A stretch of 64,000 nt of DNA, from the NCBI GenBank assembly GCA_034440635.1, contig JAOTON010002222.1:1-64000 (forward strand), written 5' to 3'. The DNA is from Lepas anatifera. Lineage: Eukaryota; Arthropoda; Thecostraca; Lepadidae. The translations under genes and the position numbers were made by a program. Shown here piece after piece: positions 34,733 through 46,791 of this stretch. Under the pieces are notes generated by a model, which did not search any database, was not told the DNA's origin, and worked only from the letters and a program-made list of their open reading frames with translations. Within the stretch, counting starts at the first letter, position 1, and every line of letters begins with the position of its first letter.

Positions 34733-36025
34733 TCAACGGGGGCTGGACTGGGGACGGCAGTTGACGTCGCTTCCCACCCCTGCCCACCGTCGTCCAGCCC
34801 TCAGTCGCAGGAGGGGGGTCAGGCTCCGGTGTCGCCAAGGGCACCCTTTGCCTCGGAGTGGCGGGAGTCTCAGACGGGGTGTTGGGGGCAGGAGTGGTCC
34901 CCTGCTCTCCGCCCCCACCCCAGCCGGGGCCACGGGCGGCGGGGGAGGGGCGGGAGGGATGGGTGGAGGAGGTGCCGCCTCCGGCTGTGATGTCGGGGCG
35001 GCGGGCTGGCCAGAAATGACCAGCCCCATCCTCCCTGCCAGGCGGATAAAGTCCGCCAGGGTCAGGGAACGGATGACCTCCTCCGGGGTCATCCGCGGTG
35101 TCGGCGTCCTTGAAGACGCCGCTACGGTGGGTGCTGTACTACGTACTGCCTCTGCATAAGAACTCCGAGGGTGGGAGGCCTCGTAGGTATCCTTTGCAGC
35201 TCTGAATGGGATGCGCTTTGTAACCATAATGGAAAGTATTTCTTTTTCTGTCTTCATACGTGGACAATTTTTGTCGCCTGCTGAATGGGGTCCCTCACAG
35301 TTTATGCAAAACAGTTCTCGTGCATCGCATTCCCTTCCATCGTGCTCGCTTGTTCCGCATCGTTCACACACTTTCTTTCCTTTGCAGAATTTGGCTGTGT
35401 GTCCGTAGCGCTGGCAGGAGAAGCATCGCATTGGGTTGGGGACATAGGGTCTAACTCGGACTTTAACATAACCTACATTCACATCTGTTGGTAGGTCCAC
35501 ACTATCGAACGTCAATATCAAAGTATCTGTCTCCTCAAGGATCCCTCCTACTTTTCGTCGTACTCTCCTCGCTTCCACTACCCCGCTTTCCGTGAGTCCA
35601 TCTACTATCTCCTCTTCAGAAACTCCTTTCAGATCAAAACATGTAATGACACCCTTTGAAAAGTTCTTAGTCTTGTGTGGTACGATAGTGACATACACAG
35701 TTACTACTTTCCTCTGGCCAGCCTCTCGCTTTGTGTATCTGAGTTCGGTTATATCAAGTGCACGCTGTGCGTCTGCAGAACTACTGAGCTCCACCTCCAG
35801 GACACCGTCCCGAAGGCAGCTACATCGCATCACCTTACCCAGTCGGTCGCATGCCTCCTTGCGTTGGAACGGTGAAAGTGACGATAGGGTGGAGTCCACA
35901 CCCCGAATCATCACAACTCGTGGATGGGAGGGCTTCGGAGTGACCCTTTGAGAGCCGGCAGTTTCGTTCTCACCACCCCGATGGGGGAGGGGAGGGGAAG
36001 GGTTTGCGGTGTTGAGTGTATCCAT
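34733..36025 (-). CDS. LINE ORF1: gag-like zinc-knuckle protein
   Basis: A 430-codon frame opens with a true ATG at 36025. The middle (residues 35-195) is the RRM-like gag region. Three CCHC-type knuckles follow: CFSCQRYGHTAKFC (201-214), CERCGTSEHDGREC (220-233) and CINCEGPHSAGDKNC (240-254). The C-terminus is Pro-rich. Such proteins bind the element's RNA to form the transposition particle. The last part of the frame appears shifted: a neighbouring frame at about 34844-34700 encodes TEGWTTVGRGGKRR, a typical gag tail, so one frameshift near 34850 in a C-rich run is likely. Confidence 0.8.
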   Translation of the reverse strand: MDTLNTANPSPPLPHRGGENETAGSQRVTPKPSHPRVVMIRGVDSTLSSLSPFQRKEACDRLGKVMRCSCLRDGVLEVELSSSADAQRALDITELRYTKREAGQRKVVTVYVTIVPHKTKNFSKGVITCFDLKGVSEEEIVDGLTESGVVEARRVRRKVGGILEETDTLILTFDSVDLPTDVNVGYVKVRVRPYVPNPMRCFSCQRYGHTAKFCKGKKVCERCGTSEHDGRECDARELFCINCEGPHSAGDKNCPRMKTEKEILSIMVTKRIPFRAAKDTYEASHPRSSYAEAVRSTAPTVAASSRTPTPRMTPEEVIRSLTLADFIRLAGRMGLVISGQPAAPTSQPEAAPPPPIPPAPPPPPVAPAGVGAESRGPLLPPTPRLRLPPLRGKGCPWRHRSLTPLLRLRAGRRWAGVGSDVNCRPQSSPR

Positions 36026-37560
36026 GAGAAAGTTATTAAATTCAGCCAGCCACGTGCGCCCCCTTCCGACGAGGGTGCTACGAGGCGAGACGACGCACGG
36101 GCTGGCTATACGGGGGAAACGCCGCCGTTACAGAGGGGGGAGAGAGGCTCACCAAACCCCCCTGCCCCGACGACGGTCCCCCCTTGCACCTAGCCTAGAC
36201 GACCCCGGGCGGGGCCCGACACCCCACCCTCCCCGGGTGAAGTTGGGACCTCACCCAAGGAGGGAGGGGCAGCCGAGCCCCACCAAAGGCCGACAGACTT
36301 TTACAATGCTGCTTCTCTTGTCGATGCCCTCAAGAGTTCCCCGCCCTTGCGGAAATCCAGACCAAAGTAGAGTGTTGCTAGAGGACGACGAACGAACACA
36401 GCGCCTCCCTCAGCTCAGCTACCAGGACTCCTTCATCCCGGGGTACGGGTCGGTGCGCAGCTCACCTTAAAAGACAGGCGCCCTCGCACGGCCTCATCGG
36501 AGCAGGCGACTACCACCTGCTCGTCACAACTGATTCCCGGCTGGTCCGAGAGAAGCGAGCCCCCGGCCCGCAGGGCCGGCGATTAGAGGGATCCAATCGC
36601 CAGCCACACGAGCCGGAGGCCCACATACACCCAGACCATCCAGGAATCATAGGCACGTGCAAGGACGCCCATGATACTGGGATAATGTGGGTAACTGGGA
36701 AGTTATGAGTTGGAAAAGGAAGAGGGTCGGTCTGTGCTGTCCAGCCCAGACACGCGCCGCATGCGACCGAGGTGTCCACACTCAAGACGAGCAAGAGTGC
36801 ACACACCCCCGCCACCCGCGGAGACACGCCGGGCCAGACAACGCAGACAGTGGGCAGGAGGGGTGTTTAGGAGTGGACAGAAAGGATACGGGTGGAAAGG
36901 CATGGAGAGACAAGGAAATAAGGAAAGAAGAGGAAAAGGAACAAGGAGTTGATGGGATTTGAATTTAGGAAGGCCAAGAAAGGATGAGGATGGCAGTTTC
37001 GATTTAGCCTCTCGCCCGAAGGCGGGAGGCGAAACCCATCCTGCCAACTGGGGTCGCGGGTGTCGTCACATCCCGTACCCAATTATCCATGTGCCGGACC
37101 AGTCAGCAGGTGCCAACTAGTCCAGCAGATGAAAATCGGTCCCCTGCGGGGATAGACCTGGTAATCCAAGTCCATGCATCGTAAATCTAAAATCCTATTG
37201 GCTGAAAATCGGTCTCTAAATATCTCTCTTCCAGAGGATGATGTGGTAACCTCGCTGGAGGAGCTCGACCGAGCACAAATAAAGGAGCACATCGGAGGCA
37301 TCGGGGTGCATGAGGACGCACTGCACACTGGCTCAGCAACAGCTCCTCTCGAGGTCAGCGCCCCTTACCTCGACGAACGCCTGCCTTGGGCGCTGGCCTT
37401 TCTGTGCTTCTTGTATCCGATTCCCAACAAGCATCACCCAAGGCCCAGACAGATGGCTGCGCAGCTATATTCACCCTCAGGTATATACATGCTGGGTGTT
37501 GATGGGGTCCCAGCACTCCCCACACGGGCCATCAGCTAGCTCAGGCGCCTGCTGTGAGGT
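36026..37560. other. GC-rich stretch, probable LINE 5' UTR then unassigned
   Basis: The first several hundred bases are G/C-rich, as expected for the 5' UTR of the minus-strand LINE, but no 5' end or target duplication was located. A 121-codon frame at 37174-37539 has no recognisable motif. I see no supported gene. Confidence 0.35.
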
Positions 37561-38580
37561 GACACAGTGTGTTACGTGTGATTTGCAAATCTGAGACGAT
37601 ATCAGCCCTGAACTAGTTTTGGCAACAAAAATCCGACTTATACCATGTGATTGATGCGATTGTGCAATACGCTATGGTTGTGTGTGAGTAATGGGAGTGA
37701 TAATTCTGACTAATGGCTGTGATATCCATTTGATTTTCTAAAAAAAAACAAGTTTTTTTATTACCCGACCTCTTTATCAGCAACGGCGGGAAAAGAGCCT
37801 CAGTGCTTGAAGGGAGCACAGAAATGCTGTATTCCAAGGCCAACGGACCTTCTGTGCAAAATCAATGATGCATCCGTAGTTGAGTGTATTTGACCTTCTA
37901 TTTGTTGGAACAAAACGAACCAGTGTTTGCATTGTTAAATATTTGCCTTAAAGGCTGTTAGTTTCAATAAATCTACATGCACTACCAACATAAATCATCG
38001 TCAAAACATATCGGCCTATAAGCTGCATGTTGATTTATTGCGGTCAACGATCTTTTATGTTAAGACCTGAACGATAAAAACACTTTTTCGTTTGCCTCCA
38101 ACAGTTTAAGGTTCGGATACATGCAATTATCACTGCAGCATGGTTTTGCACAGGAAAACCGCGTCAGTACAATTACAAGATAACGTATCATCGTACCACT
38201 GCATGATGATTGGGGTTTTAGGGCACGTCAGCTTCTGAGGCTATATGAGCTCGGTACCACTGCATGAAGAATAATAATACCAGTACAATCAGAAATCAGT
38301 GCCCAGCTTCTTCAACAGGCACAAACCATGTAGTTGCATCACCATGGCTTGAATCACTAACGGGGATGCTTATTAATCTAGAAGGCATCCGATGAGGTTA
38401 TAAGGCCTGTCGTGTAGAAATGGTTCCCTGCTGTCTGAAATAAGGTTTGCGTGACTGCAATTTAGCGGAGGCCCTGTAGCGGTGCACGGCTTACGCATGT
38501 GCTGAAACATTCCACATTATTGCGGCATTTGACAGCCAAAAAATGGACAGAAGGCACGAAGGGAAATGGGCCATTCTAGC
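37561..38580. other. Gene-free stretch
   Basis: No convincing coding or RNA gene. A minus-strand LINE/SINE-type tail is present at 38205-38255 (own entry). Confidence 0.4.
38205..38255 (-). repeat. Isolated LINE/SINE 3' tail
   Basis: On the minus strand: GCTCATATAGCCTCAGAAGC, TGACGTGCCCTAAAACCCC, then AATCATCATG. It is the same tail motif as the I-group LINE and the SINEs. The phrase TACCACTGCATGA occurs on both sides (38193 and 38258), a possible target duplication. Confidence 0.5.
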
Positions 38581-39030
38581 ACCACAAGCATTTCCTGAGT
38601 CATTCGTTTTTTTACTAGGCGCTCGTAGACATACGCCGAAAGTACCTGGAGAACGAACGGGGGGACACCCGGAGAAATCGACACATCCATAGTGGTACGC
38701 AAAAGCTTGCAGTTATAGTTTACATGGCATACGATCACAAGCAATTTCCCAGTCGTTCATTTATCTACAAGGCACTTGTGGACATACAGGGAAAATAACT
38801 GGAGAACGAACGGGGGAAGCCTGGAGAAATCGACACAGCCATAGTGGTACGCAAAGGCTTGTAGTTTTTAATAACAGTGTTAGAACACAAGCACTCACCT
38901 TCGTTGCTCTACAAGGCGCACGTGGAAATACGGTGAAAATAATTGGAGAACAAACGGGGGGAAGCCCGGAGAAATCGACATCCAGATAGCTGCACTCAAA
39001 GGCTTGCAGTTTTGGTTTACAGTATACCTT
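38581..39030. repeat. Three tandem copies of a ~150-bp unit
   Basis: Each copy has ACAAGCA at its start, then GGCGC-TCGTAGACATAC or its variants, GGAGAACGAACGGGGG, CCCGGAGAAATCGACA, ATAGTGGTACGC and GGCTTGCAGTTT. The copies begin near 38581, 38738 and 38888 and differ by several percent. No conserved frame. Confidence 0.7.
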
Positions 39031-40029
39031 CACAAATATCCGCTGATCTTATCGGGTGTAGGTAGGAAGGTCCCAATGCCAACCGTACGCGCAAAAAGGA
39101 TGAGAATACGGATCTGGCAGGCGCTCTGAGACCAGAATACCGTTTTCATCCTACCTATACAGCGCGTGCGTACGCCAGAGAGCAGAATCGCAGATCGGCA
39201 CACGTGCGCCCCTTCGCCTACGTACGACCGACATCAGAATGCGGCCCCTGGTCCCATTCAATAATGCTTTATATAAATAACGCCTCGTCGAACCATAAAT
39301 ATACGAAAACAATAACAAACAAAACATCTCGACTAGAATATGTACAACGTAACTAGGAGACCCCATCCGCAGTGTGTGCCTTGAGGCTTTATGCTACAGT
39401 ACGCCAACTCCCGAAGCCATAAGAAAATCAGCTGACTGCGCCCGCACCGGTGAAGCGACGCTGTGGCTGCTCCCACCCTTATACGCTGAAATTTTGAGGA
39501 ATTAGGCTTAGACGAGCATTTAAAGGCGTTACAGAGTGACTTTTATCCGTTCAGGTTGTGGTGACAGCATGCTTTTGAAGTGTATACATCCGGAAATTTT
39601 AGATTCGGCCATGCGTTTAATAGGGTGCCACGTCTGGAAGTTTCTGACCAGCTGGTGCATCGGACACTGAGAACAGCACATAATCTAGGAAATCGGACAC
39701 AACAAAGGTACCAGGTGCAAAACCTGGCAGTGCGCAGTTTCTTATGTACTAGTGCTGGGCTTAGTTTATCGCCTGAACAGACCTGGACAATCTCCTTTCA
39801 CCGACGAGTGATTACACCTTACCTACCACCAGTGATTTTCGGTTGCCTTGAACTTTCCAGTTAAATAGCTTACGCCAGAGTGCTCTGTCCGTGGTTGGGC
39901 GATGCCTGACTAGAAAGTTAAGAACCGTGGAGGGGCATAGAACAGTTCTTATCAGCGCGGCCCCGTCCCGCAATCTGGCCCGGTCGCGCCCCGGAAGCCT
40001 CCCGAGCGGTCCGGCCGGTCTCGGCCGCC
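39031..40029. other. Gene-free stretch
   Basis: No supported gene. The last 150 bases are GC-rich and may belong to the 5' UTR of the LINE remnant that follows. Confidence 0.35.
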
Positions 40030-42234
40030 TAGCTCCTGTCACGGCGCTGGAACGGCCGGCGCGGGCAGTGCTGGTGCGGAGGGGTCGGGGGGACAGCAAC
40101 CCTCAGTCCGAGACATGATCGAGCGCCTCCTCGACCGACAAGAAACGACAGCCCCTCCAAGCGACGTAGGGTGTCCCGCCACCCATCGGCAGCATCGATG
40201 GAGTCTGATGATGCCTCTGGATCCAGGCACGCCTCTCAGACGCTCACGGAGGCTGTGCTTGATTCCACAATGCGGTGGGTGGTTGATATTCTCAAGCAGG
40301 AGATTTATTCCGAGTTTGAGGGGCTCCGCAGAGAGCTAGGTGCTCTCCATGGCCGTGTGCAGGGACTGGAGAATCACGCTGTAGCCAGGGACCTGGAAAT
40401 CGACGAGCTGGAGAGGCACATATCCGCCCAGGACTCTCGCATCGCAAACCTGGAGTCTGAGGTCGACCAACTTCGTAGCGAGCTCAGAGGGAAGGGCCTG
40501 ATATTTTTCCGGTCCTGCCGTCCCAGCTAAATCAACTAAGCACAGGGAGGAGGACGTGAAGGACACGGTTGTCACAGTCATCCAGCCCCAGCCCTAGGCT
40601 GGGGGATCCGGACGCGCGGTAGACAGCGCGCAGCTGCGCGGGGGCGTAAGTTAGCGCGCAGCGGCTTTTCGAGGGATCCATCAGCGCGCAGCTAAGTTGT
40701 GGCGGAAGAAGTGTCGCAACTCGCCGTCTTACGCGCTAACTTTCCGCGTCTTCCCAACAGCGCGGAAGACAGAGCGGAAGCCTGTATGATTCTTTTAAAG
40801 TAATAAAAAGATATTGGAAATGTCAGTGAAGCTAAGTTATATGATTTGCGTTCGACAAAACATGTATTTTTAATAAAAATCGAGGCCACAAACTCCCAAC
40901 ATCTCATTGGGAAATCGTCAGAAGAGACACAGGCGAAGAGAACCGTAGATCACTGCAGCTGTGACAGTGGATCACCAGCCGTAATGCTAACTGCCCTTCA
41001 ATAAACATTGCTGTTCGCCCCAGGACGTATCTCACGTTTCGTACCACTCACCGTCCCCGAACGGTCTCGTCGTGGCTGACATGGAACGCCAGCGATAACC
41101 CAGTTCACCCTGAGAACTGTGGGCGTGAGGATTTTTTAATATATGGTGCTGTTTCAAAAGCAGAAAGATAAGGAAAATGGGGTCAAATTCATAGGCGGAA
41201 TGCAGAAAATGCACTAAATGCACTCGCCGAACCAGGCTTCTTGGGGCCTGCCCGGCTCATCTCTCCCCAGTGCTCCGACTAATCCAATGGCACCATAGTA
41301 CAACGAGGCAAAAGTGTGTTGCGTGAAGCCCGTGTCCTGCCCAGATAAATTGACTTGAGGTAGGCTTAAAATAAAAACGCATTCAGAGTAAGCCAAATCA
41401 TATCATTTTCTCATGTATGCTTCATTGATTTGGAAATCCCACTTATAAATTGTCGTTTACGGTGAAGGCTTTCCCCTTTATCCGAACCGAGCACTTTTAT
41501 CATCACCGCACCTCCCAGCGCGGGGCCGTGTCTTCCTCTCATCCCCTCCCCACACAGTCGGCCAGGAAATCCGACACCGTACAGCAGTCATCAGGCTTTA
41601 ACCTATGACGTGAGTTTACTACGGCCAGAAAAGCACTGTATTCTATGGGAATTTCACCCTTAGCGTACATTTACGACGGTCGCCGGCACTATTCACCGCC
41701 GCCTCGGATTGCCCCCGATGCACCGCGCTAACTTACGCCGCCGCGGAGCTCCGCGCGATCGCTCTCTCCCGAACATCCCTCAAATCGCTTACGCGCAAAC
41801 TTGCGCCCAAATCAGCGCGGGCGTAGGGAGAGCGCGGGCGGAAGCTACGCGCAACTGGATCCCCCAGCCTAAGTCTGTGACAAAAGACGACATAGAGGAC
41901 GCCTTCCGAATTGCACAGGGAAAGACCATATTATTATCGAGATTTAAGAGCGCAGGCAGGAACTCAGTCAGGGATAGGCTGTATGATAGCCGCGTTCGGT
42001 TACAGCTCCCAAGGCTTACGGACGGCTCCGCGGAACAGCCGAAGATTTTCGTCTGGCGAAATCTGTCCCCCTACAGACAAATTATATACAAATCACTCGT
42101 CAAAGAGAAGGAAGCCAAGATATACATATACAGTGTTTTCACACAACGGTGAGGTGTTTTGTAAAACCATGGAGCACGGCAGAAAGATTGGGGTGCATAG
42201 CTTAAACATGGTGCAGGCAGTTGTTAACGAGTAG
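40030..42234 (+). pseudogene. Old Tx1-like LINE ORF1, interrupted by a DNA transposon
   Basis: The 5' part (about 40030-40590) encodes SVRDMIERLLDRQ-like sequence, MESDDASGS, TLTEAVLDSTMRWVVDIL and a coiled coil (LHGRVQGLENH, IDELERHISAQD). The 3' part (41872-42234) encodes DDIEDAFRIAQGKTILL, RNLSPYRQIIYKSLVKEK and, one frame on, NGEVFCKTMEHGRKIGVHSL. These match ORF1 of the LINE at 17.7-18.7 kb in order, at well under full identity. A 1273-bp TA-flanked element splits the two parts. Frameshifts are present, so this copy is dead. No ORF2 is visible downstream. Confidence 0.75.
40597..41869. mobile_element. Non-autonomous DNA transposon, TA target
   Basis: It starts GGCTGGGGGATCC and ends GGATCCCCCAGCC, a perfect 13-bp inverted repeat, flanked by TA at 40595-40596 and 41870-41871. 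Both ends continue with GCGCGCAGCT/GCGCTAACTT-type GC-rich subterminal blocks. No transposase frame is present, so it would depend on a partner. The TA target suggests the Tc1/mariner or a similar TA-duplicating group, but the terminal sequence is not diagnostic. It sits inside the LINE ORF1 remnant, which dates it as younger. Confidence 0.8.
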
Positions 42235-42365
42235 ATGAATATAGTGAAATCTAGTCATGTATTCACAATCATTTGTTATGCTTATAGTGTCTTTAAATGC
42301 TATTACGATCGATGCTATAAGATCCGACGGAAGGGCACAGCTGATTTGGAGACCTTTCGACATCA

Positions 42366-42373
42366 CTGTGCAC
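42366..42373. repeat. Left 8-bp target-site duplication
   Basis: CTGTGCAC directly precedes the left inverted repeat and recurs at 50092-50099 directly after the right one. Confidence 0.8.
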
Positions 42374-43224
42374 TAGAGCAAGTCGTCAGAAAATAATTTC
42401 CGATTTCGGATTAAGAGTAGTGATTTTATTATGTCATGATATGTTGTAAACATGATGCAAGCAAAACAAATCCGATAAATCTACGTTTAATGGGCGCGGA
42501 ACGGCCTTTTCTGAAGGCATGTTTTCAGTAGGACGGCGTTGAAGTCTCCATTGACTTCACAATGCATTGTTGTCAGTATCCTTGCAGCACGGTAACTTGG
42601 TTACCAACATCAAAACGTCGGATCCATTTGCACCCGATCCGTAGCCAGGCGGATGCACTGGATACCCGGGCAGCTGCTGAGACGCCAAGGCACCCTCTGG
42701 TCCTTTCCTGGTCACCCCCTTGTATTGAAGATAGGTGGATTTCTCGAGTTTTGAACCTTAACAGCTTCGGAATTTGTTGACGTTTAAAGGGAACGTGGCA
42801 CCTTGGTCGAATCCCGGAATTTAGTGTAATTAGGGGCACTTTTAGCCGAAAATCATGGAACCGTTCAGGATTTCTCTGAAAAATGTATAATAAGCTCCAA
42901 TATTTTTATTTTTAAAATGCGCCTCTAGGGGAAAATGAATATCTGCCTGTGGATGATGTCAGGATCTGGTAACCACTACCGTATTCAAAAGGCTTCAAGG
43001 GCTTCGATTGGCTGATACTCACCGTCACGTCAGCATATGTCGTCACACCAACAACTGAAAACTGTGGCCTGCTACTCAGGGTACATGAGGGGTACATTTC
43101 AGGTAGGTTTTAGGTTTTATCTACGAAAGCTTCGAGTTTCAAGACAAATGAGATATTGAGTACCGGGTTTTCCGGCATGCTTTACAACTTGGCTATCTCA
43201 GTCAAAATCACGTTATAAAGGTGC

Positions 43225-43405
43225 CCCATTCCCTTTAACAATGCACCAACCTCTTGGATTATACGGTGTCGCCATCTCTCATCCTGTTGGAAGGGATAGT
43301 CAGGTTGTCCTCATTCACTGTCCCTGCAGGGGATTTGAACCCGGAACCTATAGTGCAGGATACAGATGTGCTGCCTATAGCAACACAGCACCCCCTCCCC
43401 TCCAC
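43225..43405 (-). mobile_element. SINE-like unit inside left arm
   Basis: On the minus strand it has the box B-like GGGTTCAAATCCCC and the shared tail GGCGACACCGTATAATCCAA followed by GAGGTTGGTGC. The same unit lies at the mirror position in the right arm (49078-49262). Confidence 0.55.
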
Positions 43406-43512
43406 CCTTAATTACTTTGGCTGTTCAGCTGGTTGAGCTTTTTCTCTAGTTGAGCACCTACTTAGATTTGGGTCTGGTTACGAGCGTGGTTTGTATGTGA
43501 GACCTTGGAGTA

Positions 43513-43696
43513 AGACAGTGTAGTAATGTAATAATCAAATGATCCGACTGGAGGCTGTAGGTATGCTATCCTGCGTCATGGGCATTTTGAGACACACAGC
43601 TCTGAAACAAACCGGATTGACGACTAATTCTATTTGTTTGCCGTATTTATTCGTCTGACGCATGCTTAATGCTGTGAGTATGTTACTACACTCTCT
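43513..43696. mobile_element. MITE inserted in the left arm only
   Basis: A 184-bp element with near-perfect inverted ends (AGACAGTGTAGTAATG; the other end in reverse complement is AGAGAGTGTAGTAACA), flanked by TA on both sides. The right arm shows the empty site. This is a typical Tc1/mariner-type MITE. Confidence 0.7.
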
Positions 43697-44279
43697 TACT
43701 GGGCAATTCCAGCACCAATCGACCAGGCAAAAGGCAAATCTACACGGTACCTCTTCGATTTTCTTTAAAATGACTTTATAGGGTTCTCATGGGCCCTAAA
43801 GCCGAATCTGAGACTTTTGGCTCGATCGGAGTAAAACTTTAAGAGTTATTGCCTTAGGCATTTTTTGAAAATCTGCTTACACTGCAATTTTTAGGTGACC
43901 ATAAAACCCACACAAACGGATGAACTATGCATTCAAGATACATTTTCCTGTCCAAAATGAGCCGTAAAACTCGAATCCGAAGTCCGTTTGACCCTAGGTC
44001 ACTTCTAAAAAATTGTGATTTGACCTTGACCTAAGGTCATGCCCAAAATTTTCTGGTACACTTTTTGTTCAAAATGGAATGTTTCAAATTGAAGATTGAA
44101 CTTTCCTCCTTCCAATAAAACAGGTTAGAACATCCGTTTTTTATATCTTCTTGTGTTTTTAACACGCACAGTGAAGGGTGGTCTGGCGTCAACACGCAAT
44201 GAAGGGGTCCCGAAATGCCTCCCCTGAGATCTTGCAAATTAAGTGGGTTAGAAAAATACGCATTTCGGAGTTTGTGAGG

Positions 44280-45215
44280 CCCATTTGGTGCGTTTTTCCT
44301 CATACATACGATGAAGCTTGCAAAGAAACAACTAATGGGCGAGCAATGAGTTTGACCTTGACTCACGGTCTTTGACCTGTCCTAGAACTTAGCATTCAGT
44401 GACCTCAGCTGTAACGTCAAAACATCATACACGTATTGCCAGGGAACGTCATGTGACCGCAAGCTCTGGGATCAACAATTGCGATCATGTTTATTTGACC
44501 TTGGTCTGTGACCTATGATCTACTGAAGTGACTTTAACATACAACCCTGGTAATATTACGTTTTCATGGCACAACTAGGTCTGCAATGTAGTTGAACTGG
44601 TGCGACCGCAGGTTATGGCTATTTAGAAATATATTTCGGATTTTGTAAGCCTATAGGTCAGTCAGTGCGTGACCATCGTGGACCGCTTTTCGAAGTTCTC
44701 TCCCAAGTAACTCGCTCACCGATGTTATTTTTCTGCCATGAAGGGTTTTCCAGCCTCCTCGGGCAATTATGCTTAAACCCTGTCCAGCTGCGTGTTAATG
44801 CTCATCACAGTGCTTTAAAGGATGACAATAACCCGTCGCTGGGGCTCCGACAGTATATTGGACATGTAGTGGGACGAAATGGTGATACAATAGGAACAGT
44901 GCTCAGAAGGCTGATGAAAGCCAAAAAGCAATTGTGGGTTTCCTCGTTCATGTAAAGAACTCGCCTATCGCGTCAATTCAAATATACGTTTTTGTTTGCA
45001 TCAGACCTAAGCAAGCATTTCCCACTAGCGAGTTAGAACTATATCAATACTACCTCTTTGACGATATATTTGCCCGATTTTACTCTCCTTGAAGCTAAAG
45101 GAAGCAAGCATTTGTCAGCGCGTGTAAAAATATGTACACCGGACACCGAGTTAGAACAATGCACCGAAATACGGGAGCTGGCGCCTCCATGAGCTGTCTT
45201 TGTGCTGAACTGACC
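44280..45215. other. Transposon interior without gene
   Basis: Between the left arm and the transposase stop codon. It contains several GGTCA/TGACC motifs (44350-44530) and short frames with no motif. It is likely 3' untranslated and spacer DNA of the element. Confidence 0.4.
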
Positions 45216-46791
45216 TTACGCTGTCGCAGTGGGCACCTCTGTTCCGTCGCTGTCTTCAGAGAGCTCTCGCACCTGCATGGTGTTCAGGTTCACGGGTGTA
45301 AAGCGATGAAACCGTTGGGTGCCCTTGATCTTCAACGCCGAGCTGTACCGCTGTTTCAGTCGTTTGGACATTTCAAAGACCTCCTCTCTACTGACAAACT
45401 CGAAATGGATTGTGGTGGCGAAGTCTTGCGTTAGAAAAGAGAACATCGATAGAGGATCCAAGATCTGATCCTTTTCTTCTCTCCTTAAGCTTTCCTGCGC
45501 TGTTCGTCTCTTCACTGTGCCGCCAACCCCGTCACAGGCGTTCTTCCCGTGGCTGGTAGCAAAGAAGTGCCATTCACATGGTATTTGAAAGTCTATCTCG
45601 TGATAACAAACATTGATAAAGTTAAACTTATTCTTGTATTGGCCACCGCACCCGTCTGATACGTAATGTATTTTTTTCAAACCTGGTATTTGGGTGCGTA
45701 GCCAAGGTACGAGTTTGTGCTGCATGGTATGAACCATGACGTGGGAGTGCTTTAAATCGTCACTTAAAAAACAACAACTTCTACTGCACTGGACTCCATT
45801 CTCAGTCCAGTATGCAACAAAAGGGTGTACAGTCACCTGCTTTGCAGACCAGTGATACGACTGAGCAGCATTTTTTGCGATGCATGTATAATTTTCTGAG
45901 AAGTCACCAATGACTACGGCTTCCCCCTTTGGTGCGTTTTCCCTCAAGTTTGCTGTATAATGCCCTTGAGCCTTGGAGATGTGGTGGTGACGGGTTAGGT
46001 TACATACCTTCTCAATCAGGGAATCAACAAATTGCTCTATATTTTCCACACAATCCTGAAGCGTCGATTCTTTCTCTGATTTTGACCATTGTTTGAACGT
46101 AATATCTTCAGAAGCCATTTGCACGGAGTCAAGTGAGTATAAATACTCTCTAACTCCTTCCTCTCCAGGGCAGTTCTGACATTTTTCCATCATGCAGTCC
46201 CGCTTCGATGGGTCGCAGACTGCTGCGCTCATGAGGTCTCTGTATGTTACGCTTCGCTCCCCTAGTGCTGCCAACTGCAACTTGACATTCTGGTGGTAGG
46301 TGCAAACGCACACATTGTGTGTGCCCGGACTACCAGCTAGAACACAGTGTCTGGGGCGGAGAGTGGCGAAGGTGGAGAATCCGACCCTGGGATTACTTTC
46401 GTCTTGCTTGTACAGCACAAACATCTCCCGCATTGTTCCCAGAAGAAGACGTTTTTGAACATAGACTTTCTTTCCTTCTCCGTCCCTCTCGATCACCCGA
46501 TCTCTCATTCCCGGGCACATTCTGGATACTTCGTCTCTGTCATAGAAGGATTTTATTTTCGCCTTTTCTGAGTCACTAATCCGTCTTCCATGGGACACTG
46601 TCGGTACTTGAGGTATTATTCCGTAAGCTTTCTTTATTTCCCTGCTCTTTTTGACCATGTAACGAGACACGCCGAAGAATTTCATTGTCTCAAAAATAGA
46701 GAGAGGGGACAGTGTCAGAATTTGTAGTCTTCTCCGGTAGTCCGAAGTCTCAACAAAGGCATGTTTTAACTCGGACATCATGCGTTGATAC
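45216..46791 (-). CDS. Putative transposase exon 3, catalytic part
   Basis: The acceptor CCTCTCAG|G gives AA+G (Lys), and the frame then stays open for 524 codons to TAA at 45216. A helix-turn-helix-like start (SIFETMKFFGVSRYMVKKS) precedes the Cys cluster and the three conserved acidic motifs listed for the whole gene. Confidence 0.75.

Larger units (their letters stand above)
30186..36025 (-). mobile_element. I/Jockey-group LINE with RNase H
   Basis: A minus-strand non-LTR retrotransposon. Order from its 5' side: gag-like ORF1 (36025-34733), endonuclease (about 34370-33372), reverse transcriptase and RNase H (about 33370-30648), and a 3' UTR ending near 30186. The tail has GGTTGGCGCGCCCCTAAAAC and then ATCA repeats, the same tail as the LINE fragment at 55738-56517. 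At least three frameshifts separate the domains, so this copy is inactive. The 5' UTR probably extends beyond 36025, but its end was not found. Confidence 0.8.
42374..44279 (+). repeat. Left terminal inverted repeat arm
   Basis: It matches the reverse complement of 48401-50091. Checkpoints in order are ACGGCCTTTTCTGAAGGCAT, GGATCCATTTGCACC, TTAGCCGAAAATCATGGA, GGCATGCTTTACAACTTGG, a SINE, CACCAATCGACC, CCGAATCTGAGAC and AAAATTTTCTGGTACAC. It carries a 184-bp MITE at 43513-43696 that is absent from the other arm. Confidence 0.85.

Noticed and set aside
37174..37539. 121-codon frame as a host gene
   Set aside because: No recognisable domain or exon chain, and it lies beside the GC-rich 5' side of the minus-strand LINE. 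Kept only as unassigned DNA.
42366..42374. 9-bp target duplication ACTGTGCAC for the large transposon
   Set aside because: Taking nine bases makes the two termini unequal (TAGA against AGAC), while eight bases give symmetrical TAGA ends.
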